From contig CALWLN010000155.1 in assembly GCA_944381535.1 (NCBI GenBank), forward strand, positions 1 to 48,009: a stretch of 48,009 bases of DNA. Direction: 5' to 3'. Shown here piece by piece: positions 1 to 7,995 of this stretch. Position 1 is the first letter of the stretch; the number at the start of each line of letters is the position of its first letter. The position numbers were made by a program, and so were the translations under genes. Source of the stretch: an uncultured Lachnospiraceae bacterium. GTDB taxonomy: Bacteria; Bacillota; Clostridia; Lachnospirales; Lachnospiraceae. The notes under the pieces were generated by a model that saw nothing but the letters and a program-made list of their open reading frames with translations, had not been told where the DNA came from and did no database searches.

Positions 1-148
1 TCATGGCGAAGGCCTCCGCCAGCATCCGCTTCCCGGATTTCTCCGGCCCGTTGAAAATGTAGGCGTGGGAAACCTTTCCGTATGAAATTGCTTTCTGTAA
101 ATGCCCGATGATCTGTCTGTGACCGACGATATCTGAAAATCTAGCCAT
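1..148 (-). CDS. holB: DNA polymerase III delta' subunit, N-terminal fragment
   Basis: The gene runs off the left edge, leaving about 49 codons. The reading starts MARFSDIVGHRQIIGHLQ and reaches HAYIFNGPEKSGKR, the start of a clamp-loader AAA+ domain with a Walker A-like loop. Delta' is part of the clamp-loader complex that places the sliding clamp on DNA. The start at 148 is set by a good GGGAGGTG ribosome-binding site just upstream on this strand. It is the last visible gene of a minus-strand operon after the decarboxylase-like and guanylate-kinase-like genes, an arrangement resembling yaaO-tmk-...-holB of Bacillus. A general AAA+ ATPase is the alternative, but the opening motif and the neighbours favour holB. 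Confidence 0.75.
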   Translation of the reverse strand, partial: MARFSDIVGHRQIIGHLQKAISYGKVSHAYIFNGPEKSGKRMLAEAFAM

Positions 149-178
149 GAGACACCTCCCTTTTTTGGCCTGTATTCC

Positions 179-769
179 TTAAGAAGAAAATTCCTGTATA
201 TAAGCCGCAATCTCCGCAGTCGTTTCCCCAAGCTCCCGATTCTCAAAAATGCGCATAATTCCCGCGGCCTTTAATTTTTCCGGGGAAAAATCCTGTTCAT
301 CCGCCAGAAAACGCCGGCACATCTCCGCATACCTTGGCTCCTTCTGACTGCGCTCCCGGGCCAGGGCCCTCTCAAGGCGAACGCCATCATCCACGGCAAG
401 GTAGATGGGAACCAGATTTTCCCTGCCAAAGTATGCCTGCATTTTCACATAAGATTCCAGGGTGCCGATGATCAGGTAGCTGTTGCCTGCCAGATCAATC
501 TGGCCGTCGTCCGCCGTAAAATATTTCCACACCCCATGCACGGTATCGTAGGCTCGAAGCTCGATAATTTTTCCCTCCCGCTCCAGGCGGGCAAGTTCTT
601 CTTCCGTATAAAAGAAGTATTCCACCCCGTGAGTCTCTCCGCTCCGAATGGGTCGGGTGGTGCAGGGGATGATAGTGTGCAGCCCTAAGTTTTTTCTGGC
701 CAGCAGATTTTTATAGATCGTGTCCTTGCCGGTGGAGCTTTTGCCCATCAGACAAAATAATTTTCCCAT
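179..769 (-). CDS. Guanylate kinase-like P-loop nucleotide kinase
   Basis: A 196-residue protein beginning MGKLFCLMGKSSTGKD, a P-loop at residues 8-15. A guanylate-kinase-like TTRPIRSGETHGVEYFF segment follows, with the R-x-G-E substrate-binding pattern, and a lid/helical C-terminus. The family transfers phosphate from ATP to GMP in the cytosol. The start at 769 is preferred over the longer possibility at 823 because AAGGAGA lies just upstream of it and the P-loop then falls at the usual place. It lies 29 bp after the decarboxylase-like gene and 30 bp before holB, clearly one operon. This position is held by a thymidylate kinase in Bacillus, so it may be a second, specialised guanylate-kinase-like protein and not the main gmk. 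Confidence 0.75.
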   Translation of the reverse strand: MGKLFCLMGKSSTGKDTIYKNLLARKNLGLHTIIPCTTRPIRSGETHGVEYFFYTEEELARLEREGKIIELRAYDTVHGVWKYFTADDGQIDLAGNSYLIIGTLESYVKMQAYFGRENLVPIYLAVDDGVRLERALARERSQKEPRYAEMCRRFLADEQDFSPEKLKAAGIMRIFENRELGETTAEIAAYIQEFSS

Positions 770-798
770 GGCGGTCTCCTTATAGTATAATATAAAAT

Positions 799-2316
799 TC
801 ATGATTTTACAATGTTTATCCACTTGTTTGTCAAATCGGACAGCCCTTCCAGGGCAAATCCCTCCGCCCGAAGCCGCAAAATGGTTTCAAGGAGGGTTTC
901 GTCAATCCTCTCGCCGGGAGCCAGAAGGGGAATTCCCGGGGGATACGGACAGATATATTCCTGGCTGACGGCCCCGGCGGACTCTTCCAGAGGAATCGAT
1001 TGACCGGGAAGTTCTATGGCCTGGGCTGGGGTCATGGCCAGCCGGGGAATCCGGTAGATATCACCGCCGCAAAGCCCTGTGGTGGCCGGGGCCGCCGGCG
1101 CACCCTGCCGCTCTGTTTGCCGCAAATCTCCTGGGGGCGCTGGAGCACACTGCCCCCTAAGCTGCGCGGCCGCCGGCGCATAGTCTCTCTCTATCTGAAA
1201 CAGCGCCTCTGCCAGCCGTTTGAAGCCTTCGGGCCGGTCCATCAGACTGGTCAGTGCCAGCACATAGTGGCCGGAGGCCATCTCCAACTGCAAATGATAC
1301 TTCTTCAGTAAAATCCGATACAGGTCCTGCCCGGACAGCCCAAGGTCTGAGGCTGAGATAAGAATTTTGGAGTGATCCCAGTCAAAGCAATTTGGCTCTC
1401 CGGCCCCGTCAAAAAGCCGGATATGGGAAAGGCCGCCGCATGTCTCATAAAATTGGTTCAGCAGTCTTTCAAAATCAGCGAACCGCCGGGAACCCTCCCG
1501 CCGGATAAGTTCCATACACTGCTCCATGGAAGCCATCAACAGATAGGAGGGGGAGCTGCTCTGATACATTCCCAGAAACCGCCGGAGGGCCGTCTCATCC
1601 ACAAGCCCCGACTGCAAATGAAGAATGGCGGTCTGGGTGAAGGCGGGCAGCGTTTTATGGAGACTTTGAATCACCACGTCCGCCCTGCGGCAAAGGGCGG
1701 ATTTGGGAAAGAGGTGTCCTTCTCCAAAGGGAAAATGAGCGCCATGGGCCTCGTCCACAATCAAGGGGACCCCGTGCCGGTGAGCGGCCGTTGCGATTTT
1801 CTCGATATCGGACACCACCCCGTCGTAGGTGGGAGACACCACCAGCACCGCCCGGATGTCCGGCTGGGTATCCAGGGTCCTCTCCACGTCCTCCGGGTCC
1901 AAAGAGCCCATAATTCCAAAATCCGTCGGCTTTGGCAGGACATACACCGGCGTAATGTCCCGAAGATATACGGCATGGTAGGCGGCTTTGTGGCAGTTCC
2001 GGGACATAAGCAGCTTCCCGCCCCGTTTTACGCAGGCGCTGACTGCGCTAAGCAGGCCGCAGGTGCTGCCGTTGACCAGGAGAAAGCTTTTTCCAGCGCC
2101 GAACAGGCGGGCCGCCGACTCCTGAAGCTCCTTTAAAATCCCTTCCGGGTGGTGCAGATTGTCAAAGCCCTCAATCTCCGTAATGTCCACCGACCAGGGA
2201 TTTGGAAAATCCAGGTCCGCGCGTTTGTGCCCCGGCATATGAAAAGGATAGAAATCACTCTCACTGTAGGCCGTAAGCCGACCAAGAAGTGAGGAATTTT
2301 GATTGAAATACATCAT
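799..2316 (-). CDS. PLP-dependent Orn/Lys/Arg decarboxylase family protein (YaaO/SpeA-like)
   Basis: A 505-residue fold-type I PLP enzyme. Visible landmarks are PFHMPGHKR near residue 23, VNGSTCG at 81-87 for phosphate binding, IVDEAHGAHF at 186-195 and QSLHKTLPA with the Schiff-base lysine K221. The C-terminal third is the small domain of the short decarboxylases, which decarboxylate arginine, lysine or ornithine in polyamine synthesis; which substrate applies cannot be read from sequence. The segment around residues 385-420 is rich in Ala, Pro and Gln and looks like an inserted linker. It is first in the minus-strand operon with the guanylate-kinase-like gene and holB. The start has two adjacent ATGs and only a weak GGGACAGG upstream. 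Confidence 0.85.
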   Translation of the reverse strand: MMYFNQNSSLLGRLTAYSESDFYPFHMPGHKRADLDFPNPWSVDITEIEGFDNLHHPEGILKELQESAARLFGAGKSFLLVNGSTCGLLSAVSACVKRGGKLLMSRNCHKAAYHAVYLRDITPVYVLPKPTDFGIMGSLDPEDVERTLDTQPDIRAVLVVSPTYDGVVSDIEKIATAAHRHGVPLIVDEAHGAHFPFGEGHLFPKSALCRRADVVIQSLHKTLPAFTQTAILHLQSGLVDETALRRFLGMYQSSSPSYLLMASMEQCMELIRREGSRRFADFERLLNQFYETCGGLSHIRLFDGAGEPNCFDWDHSKILISASDLGLSGQDLYRILLKKYHLQLEMASGHYVLALTSLMDRPEGFKRLAEALFQIERDYAPAAAQLRGQCAPAPPGDLRQTERQGAPAAPATTGLCGGDIYRIPRLAMTPAQAIELPGQSIPLEESAGAVSQEYICPYPPGIPLLAPGERIDETLLETILRLRAEGFALEGLSDLTNKWINIVKS

Positions 2317-2612
2317 AAACCTGTCCCTTTTCTACATATAATGGATGAGATTGTAACAGTTTAAGTATCTGAACTGTTACATGAGACCAGTTTACCACAT
2401 TTCGGGAAAAAATCACAGATACTGTTTGAAAAAAGCAAGCCGGAGCCTCGCTGTTCGTCACTGCTTACAGATCTGGACTCCTTCGTTGTGGCAGATGTCA
2501 CACATTTTAGAATTTCTTTATAATGTTTATAATAACTTTTCTTTCCAAACGGCCCAAAATTCGGTAAAATAAAGACAGAGAAAAGAATAGATGAATCGTG
2601 CGGAGGTGTACC

Positions 2613-3314
2613 ATGGCCTTTATTGATGTGCAGAAAGTAAATAAAATATACCACTCCGGGGATGTGGAGGTTCACGCCTTAAAGGACGCCAGTTTCCAGG
2701 TGGAGAAAGGCGAGATCTGCGTTATCGTGGGTCAGTCCGGGGCAGGAAAAACGACCCTGTTAAATATTTTGGGCGGCATGGACACCGCGACCAGCGGGAA
2801 AATATTCCTGGACGGCGTGGAGGTGTCCGCTTTTCGCAAGAAGCAGCTGGCCGCTTATCGTAGAAATGACATTGGCTTTGTGTTTCAGTTTTACAATTTG
2901 ATTCCCAATCTGACGGCACTGGAAAATGTGGAACTGGCCTCTCAGCTCTGCAAGGACCCGCTGGATCCGGAAGAGGTTCTTTCGGAGGTTGGACTTAAGG
3001 AGCGCAGAAACAATTTTCCGGCCCAGCTTTCCGGTGGAGAGCAGCAGCGGGTGGCTATCGCGAGGGCATTGGCCAAAAATCCCAAGCTTTTGCTGTGCGA
3101 TGAGCCCACGGGAGCCCTGGATTATCAGACCGGAAAGGCTATCTTAAAGCTTTTACAGGACGCCAGCCGAGGGAGTGGTATGACTGTTTTGATCATCACC
3201 CACAACTCTGCCCTGACGGCCATGGCGGACCGGGTGATCCGGGTAAAGAGCGGCACCATCGCGGACCAGCGTCTCAACGAGAAAATCGTGCCGGTGGAAC
3301 AAATAGAATGGTAG
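2613..3314 (+). CDS. ABC transporter ATP-binding protein (LolD/MacB type)
   Basis: A 233-residue ATPase with Walker [11 protein letters not shown]-loop FQFYN, signature LSGGEQQR, Walker [13 protein letters not shown] and a switch histidine in ITHN, all canonical. The family powers FtsX-type permeases that act as mechanical transducers or exporters of lipids, peptides or antibiotics rather than as importers. The start at 2613 follows CGGAGGTG with ideal spacing; an upstream GTG at 2598 has no such site. The stop at 3314 lies 9 bp before the permease start, so the two are co-transcribed. The 296-bp gap before it holds a TATAAT at 2519-2524 but no convincing -35 partner. Confidence 0.93.
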   Translation: MAFIDVQKVNKIYHSGDVEVHALKDASFQVEKGEICVIVGQSGAGKTTLLNILGGMDTATSGKIFLDGVEVSAFRKKQLAAYRRNDIGFVFQFYNLIPNLTALENVELASQLCKDPLDPEEVLSEVGLKERRNNFPAQLSGGEQQRVAIARALAKNPKLLLCDEPTGALDYQTGKAILKLLQDASRGSGMTVLIITHNSALTAMADRVIRVKSGTIADQRLNEKIVPVEQIEW

Positions 3315-3323
3315 GTGGATACT

Positions 3324-6300
3324 GTGAAAAGAGCCTTTCGCAAAAATATTTTTCGGACAATAAAAAAGAGTCTGGGCAGATATATGGCCATTTTTGCCAT
3401 TATCGCTCTGGGTGTGGGGTTCTTTTCCGGACTGAAATCCTCCAAACCGGCCATGATGAAGACCGGACAGGAGTATGTCCGGGAGCAGAACCTGTATGAT
3501 TACCGGCTCATCTCTACCTGGGGGTTTGATGAGGATGAGGTGGAAGCGATAAAAGCGCTGTCCGGGGTTCAAGCCGCAGAGGGCGCTGTCTCGGAGGACT
3601 TTATCTATATCAATGAGGAGGGCGTTGAGAACTGTCTCAAGGCCCTTTCCATCACGGAGGACGTTAATTTCCTTACGGTGGAGGCCGGGCGGCTTCCGGA
3701 AGAAGCCAATGAGTGTGTGGTGGATGCCGCTCTTTTTTCGGAGAGCATCATCGGCCAGGAAATCGTCATTGCTTCGCAAAATGCGCAGGAGACCAGGGAC
3801 AGCTTTGCCTATGAGAGTTATACAGTCACCGGCCTGGCGCGCTCTCCTCTGTATCTGAATATGGAGCGGGGCACCACCACCATCGGCAGCGGTAGGATAA
3901 CGGCCTTTGTGTTTATTCCCCTGGAGGGCTTTTCCTATGAGTATTATGAAGAGGTCTACGTTGACGCGGATATCACGGAGGAGGCCTTTACCGACGCCTA
4001 TGAGGAGATGATAGAAGCACGCGCTGACAGTCTCGAGGAGGAGAGCACCGCTATTGTGGAGGTCAGATATCAGCAGGAGATTGCCGACGCCCAGGAGGAA
4101 ATTGCTCAGGGCCAGGAGGACCTTGACAGTGAGGAGGCCGACGCCCGGCAGGAGTTGGCTGACGCAAAAGCTGAGTTGGAGGACGGACAGCAGCAGCTTG
4201 CGGACGGACAGCAGGAGCTTGCGGATGGAGAACAGACCCTGGCGGAGAAAAAGCAGGAACTTGAGAATGGGGAACAGGAACTTTTAGAGGGCGAGGAAGC
4301 CCTGACCCAGGCTGAGTCGGATTTTGCCGCAGGGGAAGCAGAGCTTGAAGCCGCCGAAGCCGCCTTTGCGCAGGAGGAAGCCAATCTGACCCAGGCCGAA
4401 GCCCAGTATCAGCAGGGGCTTGCGGATTATGAGGCCGGCCTTTTGCGGTACCAGACGGGGAAGGATCAGTTGGAAGCGAACCGGGAGGGCTATAAGCAGG
4501 CCAAGGCTGCCATGGAGCAGATGGAGGAAGCCGGGAATACGGATAATTCCGATTATACTACAGCCAAGACGGTGGTGGAGACGTTTGAGGCCAACGAGGC
4601 GGAGCTTGCGGCGGCAAAGACACAACTTGACGGCACCAAAGCCGTGCTTGACAGTAGTTTTGCGCAGCTTACGGAGGGGCGACAGCAGCTGGAGGCAAGC
4701 CGTACCCTGCTTGCCCAAAGCCGCCAGGAATTAGAGAGCAACCGTGCTGTTCTTGCCGAAAACCGGGCGCAGCTTAACGCAAGCCGCGCCCAGATTGAGG
4801 AGGGTAAGAGTCAGCTTGCGGATGCCGAGGCGGAGCTTGCGGATGCCAGACAGGAAATTGCCGACAGCGAGCAGGAACTCAGTGACGGATGGACAGAATA
4901 CGAGGATGGTCTGGCTGAACTGGATACGAAAATTGCCGATGCCAGGGAGGAGTTGAACAACGCCCGGCAGGAACTGGCTGATCTGGAAACGCCGGAGGTC
5001 TATGTGCTGGATCGGAGTACCAATGTGGGCTATGCCAGCTACGAGGGAGACGTCAGCATTGTGGAAGCTGTGGCAAAAATCTTTCCGGCATTCTTTTTCC
5101 TGATCGCGGCACTGGTGTGCTCCACCACCATGACCCGTATGGTGGATGATGAGCGGACCCAGATTGGTACACTGCGGGCTTTAGGCTACACCAAGAGTGC
5201 CATTCTCACGAAATATATGATTTATTCCGGCAGCGCGGCAGTTTTCGGAGCTTGCGTGGGCTATGTTCTTGGAACACGCCTGTTTCCGCTGGCCATTTGG
5301 ACGGCCTATGGCATGTTGTACGGATTTTCCGATATCATCCTTGTAGATGATTTCCTACTGTTTTTGTTCTCGCTGCTGGTGTCCCTATTGTGTTCCGTGG
5401 GAACCACCTTTTTGTCCTGCCGGATGGAGCTCAGCCATGCTCCGGCACAGCTGATCCGCCCCAAGGCCCCGGCGGCGGGGAAACGGATTTTGCTGGAAAG
5501 GATAACATTTATATGGAAGCGCTTAAAATTCCTCCACAAGGTGTCTGCCCGGAATGTATTCCGTTATAAAAAACGTATGTTTATGATGATTCTGGGAATT
5601 GCCGGCTGTATGGCTTTGGTGATGGCGGGCTTTGGCATCAACGATTCCATCTCCAATATCGTCAATGACCAGTATGACAATATTCTGGTATATGATATCA
5701 GTGCCACTTATTCCCAGGCAGTGACAGAAGACGCGTTACAGGAGATCGAGGAACAATTTGGCCAGGAGATTACCCATCAGGCGGTATTGATGGAAACCTC
5801 CGTGGACGCGCCCTATGACGGAGGAGTCAAGACCGTCACCCTGATGGTGTCCGAAGACGAATCCATTCGGGAGTGTGTGAATTTCCAACTGAATGGGGAG
5901 ACCGTGGATGTTCCGGAAACGGGAGAGATTCTCATTGACAAGCGGCTGGCGGAGATTTACGGAGTGGAAATCGGAGACGAGATTGTCTTAAGAACTGGGG
6001 AAGTTGAGACGGAGCCTTTAACGGTGGCCGGAATTTTTGAGAACTATACCTATTATTACGCTTACGTGACGGCGGAGACCTACGAGCAGTATTTTGGAGA
6101 GCCGTTTGAACCAAGAACCATATATATGGCCCTTTCCGAGGATGCGGACCACTATCAGGTGGCGTCCTATCTGTCGGATATGGACAATGCCTCCAACATC
6201 TCGGTGATAGAAGATATGCGGGTGCGGGTATCCAACACCATGGAGAGCATGAACTACATTGTGGCTCTGATTATCCTGTGCGCGGCGGCACTGGCCTTCA

Positions 6301-6650
6301 TCGTGCTGTTTAACCTGGGAAATATCAATATTTCGGAGCGAATCCGTGAGATTGCTACTCTGAAGGTACTGGGATTTTATCCCAGGGAGGCCGGAGCTTA
6401 TGTGTTCCGGGAGAGCATGGTGCTGTCGATAATGGGTATTGTAGTGGGTATCCCGCTGGGTATCCTGCTTCATCGGTTTGTAATGCTGCAAATCAAGATT
6501 GACATGGTATCTCCGGACATCAAGATACTGCCCTTAAGCTATCTGTATTCGGTATTGCTGGTATTGGCTTTCACTGTCTGCGTGGACCTTATCATGCGGC
6601 GGAAAATAAACCGGATTAATATGGCAGAGTCGCTGAAGTCCATAGAATAG
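3324..6650 (+). CDS. Giant FtsX-type ABC permease with long extracellular coiled coil
   Basis: About 1108 residues. An N-terminal membrane helix (about 20-40) is followed by an extracytoplasmic domain to about 240. Next comes a Gln/Glu/Ala-rich coiled coil of some 310 residues (about 240-555) built from recurring heptad-like units such as QELADG. A first FtsX core has three helices (about 585-700) and a second half has helices near 755, 980, 1040 and 1080, with the FtsX-like EIATLKVLG segment. With its ATPase it would form a MacB-like or FtsEX-like mechanotransmission machine. The GTG at 3324 is preferred because AGGTGG lies 5 bp upstream; GTG 3315 is the alternative. Substrate is unknown. 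Confidence 0.88.
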   Translation: MKRAFRKNIFRTIKKSLGRYMAIFAIIALGVGFFSGLKSSKPAMMKTGQEYVREQNLYDYRLISTWGFDEDEVEAIKALSGVQAAEGAVSEDFIYINEEGVENCLKALSITEDVNFLTVEAGRLPEEANECVVDAALFSESIIGQEIVIASQNAQETRDSFAYESYTVTGLARSPLYLNMERGTTTIGSGRITAFVFIPLEGFSYEYYEEVYVDADITEEAFTDAYEEMIEARADSLEEESTAIVEVRYQQEIADAQEEIAQGQEDLDSEEADARQELADAKAELEDGQQQLADGQQELADGEQTLAEKKQELENGEQELLEGEEALTQAESDFAAGEAELEAAEAAFAQEEANLTQAEAQYQQGLADYEAGLLRYQTGKDQLEANREGYKQAKAAMEQMEEAGNTDNSDYTTAKTVVETFEANEAELAAAKTQLDGTKAVLDSSFAQLTEGRQQLEASRTLLAQSRQELESNRAVLAENRAQLNASRAQIEEGKSQLADAEAELADARQEIADSEQELSDGWTEYEDGLAELDTKIADAREELNNARQELADLETPEVYVLDRSTNVGYASYEGDVSIVEAVAKIFPAFFFLIAALVCSTTMTRMVDDERTQIGTLRALGYTKSAILTKYMIYSGSAAVFGACVGYVLGTRLFPLAIWTAYGMLYGFSDIILVDDFLLFLFSLLVSLLCSVGTTFLSCRMELSHAPAQLIRPKAPAAGKRILLERITFIWKRLKFLHKVSARNVFRYKKRMFMMILGIAGCMALVMAGFGINDSISNIVNDQYDNILVYDISATYSQAVTEDALQEIEEQFGQEITHQAVLMETSVDAPYDGGVKTVTLMVSEDESIRECVNFQLNGETVDVPETGEILIDKRLAEIYGVEIGDEIVLRTGEVETEPLTVAGIFENYTYYYAYVTAETYEQYFGEPFEPRTIYMALSEDADHYQVASYLSDMDNASNISVIEDMRVRVSNTMESMNYIVALIILCAAALAFIVLFNLGNINISERIREIATLKVLGFYPREAGAYVFRESMVLSIMGIVVGIPLGILLHRFVMLQIKIDMVSPDIKILPLSYLYSVLLVLAFTVCVDLIMRRKINRINMAESLKSIE

Positions 6651-6654
6651 GGAA

Positions 6655-6717
6655 CCGGCTGCGAAGGCGCAGCCGGCACCGTGAGCTGTATTTTTGAGCG
6701 CCGCAGAGGAGCGGCGC
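6655..6717 (+). terminator. Tandem GC-rich hairpins after the permease gene
   Basis: Two hairpins follow the stop codon. CCGGCTGCG (6655-6663) pairs perfectly with 6668-6676 around an AAGG loop. GCGCCGC (6698-6704) pairs with 6711-6717 around a 6-base loop and may extend with TTGAGC/GCTCAA. A TTTTT tract at 6691-6695 follows the first after a gap. They probably end or attenuate the ABC operon before the tRNA promoter, though neither has a textbook uridine run. Confidence 0.5.
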
Positions 6718-6746
6718 AAACTGCTCAATAAAGTTTTTCAAATAAT

Positions 6747-6775
6747 TTGACAAACGGAAAGCTTCGTGATATAGT
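6747..6775 (+). promoter_or_regulatory. Consensus promoter for the initiator tRNA gene
   Basis: TTGACA at 6747-6752 and TATAGT at 6770-6775 are separated by exactly 17 bp. The start of transcription would fall near 6782, a few bases before the mature tRNA 5' end at 6788, as expected for a strong stable-RNA promoter. Confidence 0.8.
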
Positions 6776-6787
6776 AGTTAAAGACGG

Positions 6788-6861
<74 letters not shown>

Positions 6862-6865
6862 CTAC

Positions 6866-6904
6866 AGCATTGTCAAGGACAGAAATCTTTGGCAGTGCTT
6901 TTTT
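6866..6904 (+). terminator. Rho-independent terminator of the initiator tRNA
   Basis: An 11-bp stem (6866-6876 with 6889-6899, including two or three G-U pairs) is followed by a run of six T at 6899-6904. It begins 4 bases after the mature tRNA end, so the primary transcript is little longer than the tRNA. Confidence 0.75.
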
Positions 6905-6997
6905 CATCCCACAGGATGATTTTCTAGTGGGCGGACAGCTTGGGCGTAGTATGTCACAGACAGAGAGAAATGTGCTGTAGTGAATGGAGGTATGGTT

Positions 6998-7720
6998 ATG
7001 ACAGAACAGGAAATTTTACAGAGCTGGATAGAAGATTCTGACAATATCGTATTTTTTGGAGGGGCCGGGGTGTCTACGGAGAGCGGAATTCCGGATTTTC
7101 GCAGTGTGGTCGGGTTGTTTTATCAGCAGTATGAATATCCGCCGGAGACCATTCTGAGCCATTCCTTTTATGTGCAGAACCCCAAAGAATTTTACCGGTT
7201 TTACAAGAATAAAATGATCTGTCTGGACGCAGAACCCAATGCGGCCCATCGAAAGCTGGCGGAGCTGGAGCAGGCCGGAAAGTTGAAGGCGGTGATTACC
7301 CAGAACATCGACGGCCTTCATCAGCAGGCCGGAAGCAGAGTGGTGCTGGAGCTTCACGGCAGCGTTCACCGCAATTACTGTCAGAAGTGCCTCCGCCTCT
7401 ACGACGCTAAGTATATCCTGGACTCCGGGGAGATTCCGGTGTGTGAGAATTGCGGCGGCGTTATCAAGCCGGATGTGGTGCTCTATGAGGAGAGCCTTGA
7501 TATGGACGTTATGGGGGCAGCCATCTCTTATATCCGCCAGGCCGAGATACTGATTGTGGGTGGAACATCCCTGGCGGTGTACCCGGCGGCGGGGCTCATT
7601 GATTATTATAATGGAGACAAGCTGGTGCTGATCAACCGGGACGCCACACCCATGGACCGGCGGGCTAATCTGCTGATACAGGGGAATATCGGCCAGGTGC
7701 TGGGCGCACTGGACATATAA
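6998..7720 (+). CDS. cobB: NAD-dependent protein deacetylase, sirtuin family
   Basis: A 240-residue sirtuin. Visible are the NAD-binding GAGVSTESGIPDFRS, TQNIDGLHQQAG, the catalytic-histidine motif ELHGSVHRNYC and a zinc-binding CxxC pair (CQKC then CENC), then the VVGGTSLAVYPA segment. The enzyme removes acyl groups from lysines using NAD+, giving nicotinamide and O-acetyl-ADP-ribose. The start at 6998 follows GGAGG at 6986-6990 with 7-bp spacing; upstream GTG 6980 and ATG 6992 fit less well. It lies 11 bp before the DUF951 gene and probably shares a transcript with it. Length and motifs are typical of class U/III bacterial sirtuins. Confidence 0.93.
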   Translation: MTEQEILQSWIEDSDNIVFFGGAGVSTESGIPDFRSVVGLFYQQYEYPPETILSHSFYVQNPKEFYRFYKNKMICLDAEPNAAHRKLAELEQAGKLKAVITQNIDGLHQQAGSRVVLELHGSVHRNYCQKCLRLYDAKYILDSGEIPVCENCGGVIKPDVVLYEESLDMDVMGAAISYIRQAEILIVGGTSLAVYPAAGLIDYYNGDKLVLINRDATPMDRRANLLIQGNIGQVLGALDI

Positions 7721-7731
7721 GGGGGAGTGGC

Positions 7732-7923
7732 ATGGAAAAGAATATTTCATATGAAATAGGAGATATCGTGCGCCTGAAAAAAAAGCACCCCTGCGGCAGC
7801 TTTGAGTGGGAGATTCTCCGGGTAGGAGCTGATTTCCGTTTGAAATGCGTCGGCTGCGGCCATCAAATTATGATTGCCCGGAAGCTAGTGGAAAAAAATA
7901 CCAGGGAAATCAAGAAAAAATAA
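7732..7923 (+). CDS. DUF951 family small protein
   Basis: A 63-residue basic protein with the family pattern GDIVRLKKKHPCGSFEWEI, then a GADFRLKC segment and a CVGCGH zinc-knuckle-like cysteine pair, ending in a lysine-rich tail. DUF951 (B. subtilis YyzM-like) is widely conserved in Firmicutes near the rpsF-ssb-rpsR locus, and its function is not established. A GGGGGAG ribosome-binding site lies just upstream. The gene ends at the left border of the carbohydrate island and is followed by a strong terminator. Confidence 0.9.
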   Translation: MEKNISYEIGDIVRLKKKHPCGSFEWEILRVGADFRLKCVGCGHQIMIARKLVEKNTREIKKK

Positions 7924-7940
7924 AGCCAGAACGATAGAAG

Positions 7941-7967
7941 AACGGAGTCCTTGTGGGCTCCGTTTTT
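7941..7967. terminator. Strong rho-independent terminator between convergent genes
   Basis: A 10-bp stem, AACGGAGTCC (7941-7950) with GGGCTCCGTT (7955-7964) including one G-T pair, around a TTGT tetraloop and followed by TTTTT. It closes the sirtuin-DUF951 unit. The A residues preceding the stem are few, so activity for the convergent regulator gene is possible but less sure. Confidence 0.85.
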
Positions 7968-7995
7968 CTATGTGATGAAAAGGGAAGAAGTAGGC

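Noticed and set aside
1372-2136. Long plus-strand open frame of 254 codons
   Set aside because: It lies entirely antisense to the decarboxylase-like gene, has no ribosome-binding site and no recognisable domain; it reflects codon bias of the real gene.
4284-4718. Minus-strand open frame of 144 codons inside the permease gene
   Set aside because: It mirrors the repetitive coiled-coil coding region and is low complexity (Leu/Arg-rich); no support for a gene.
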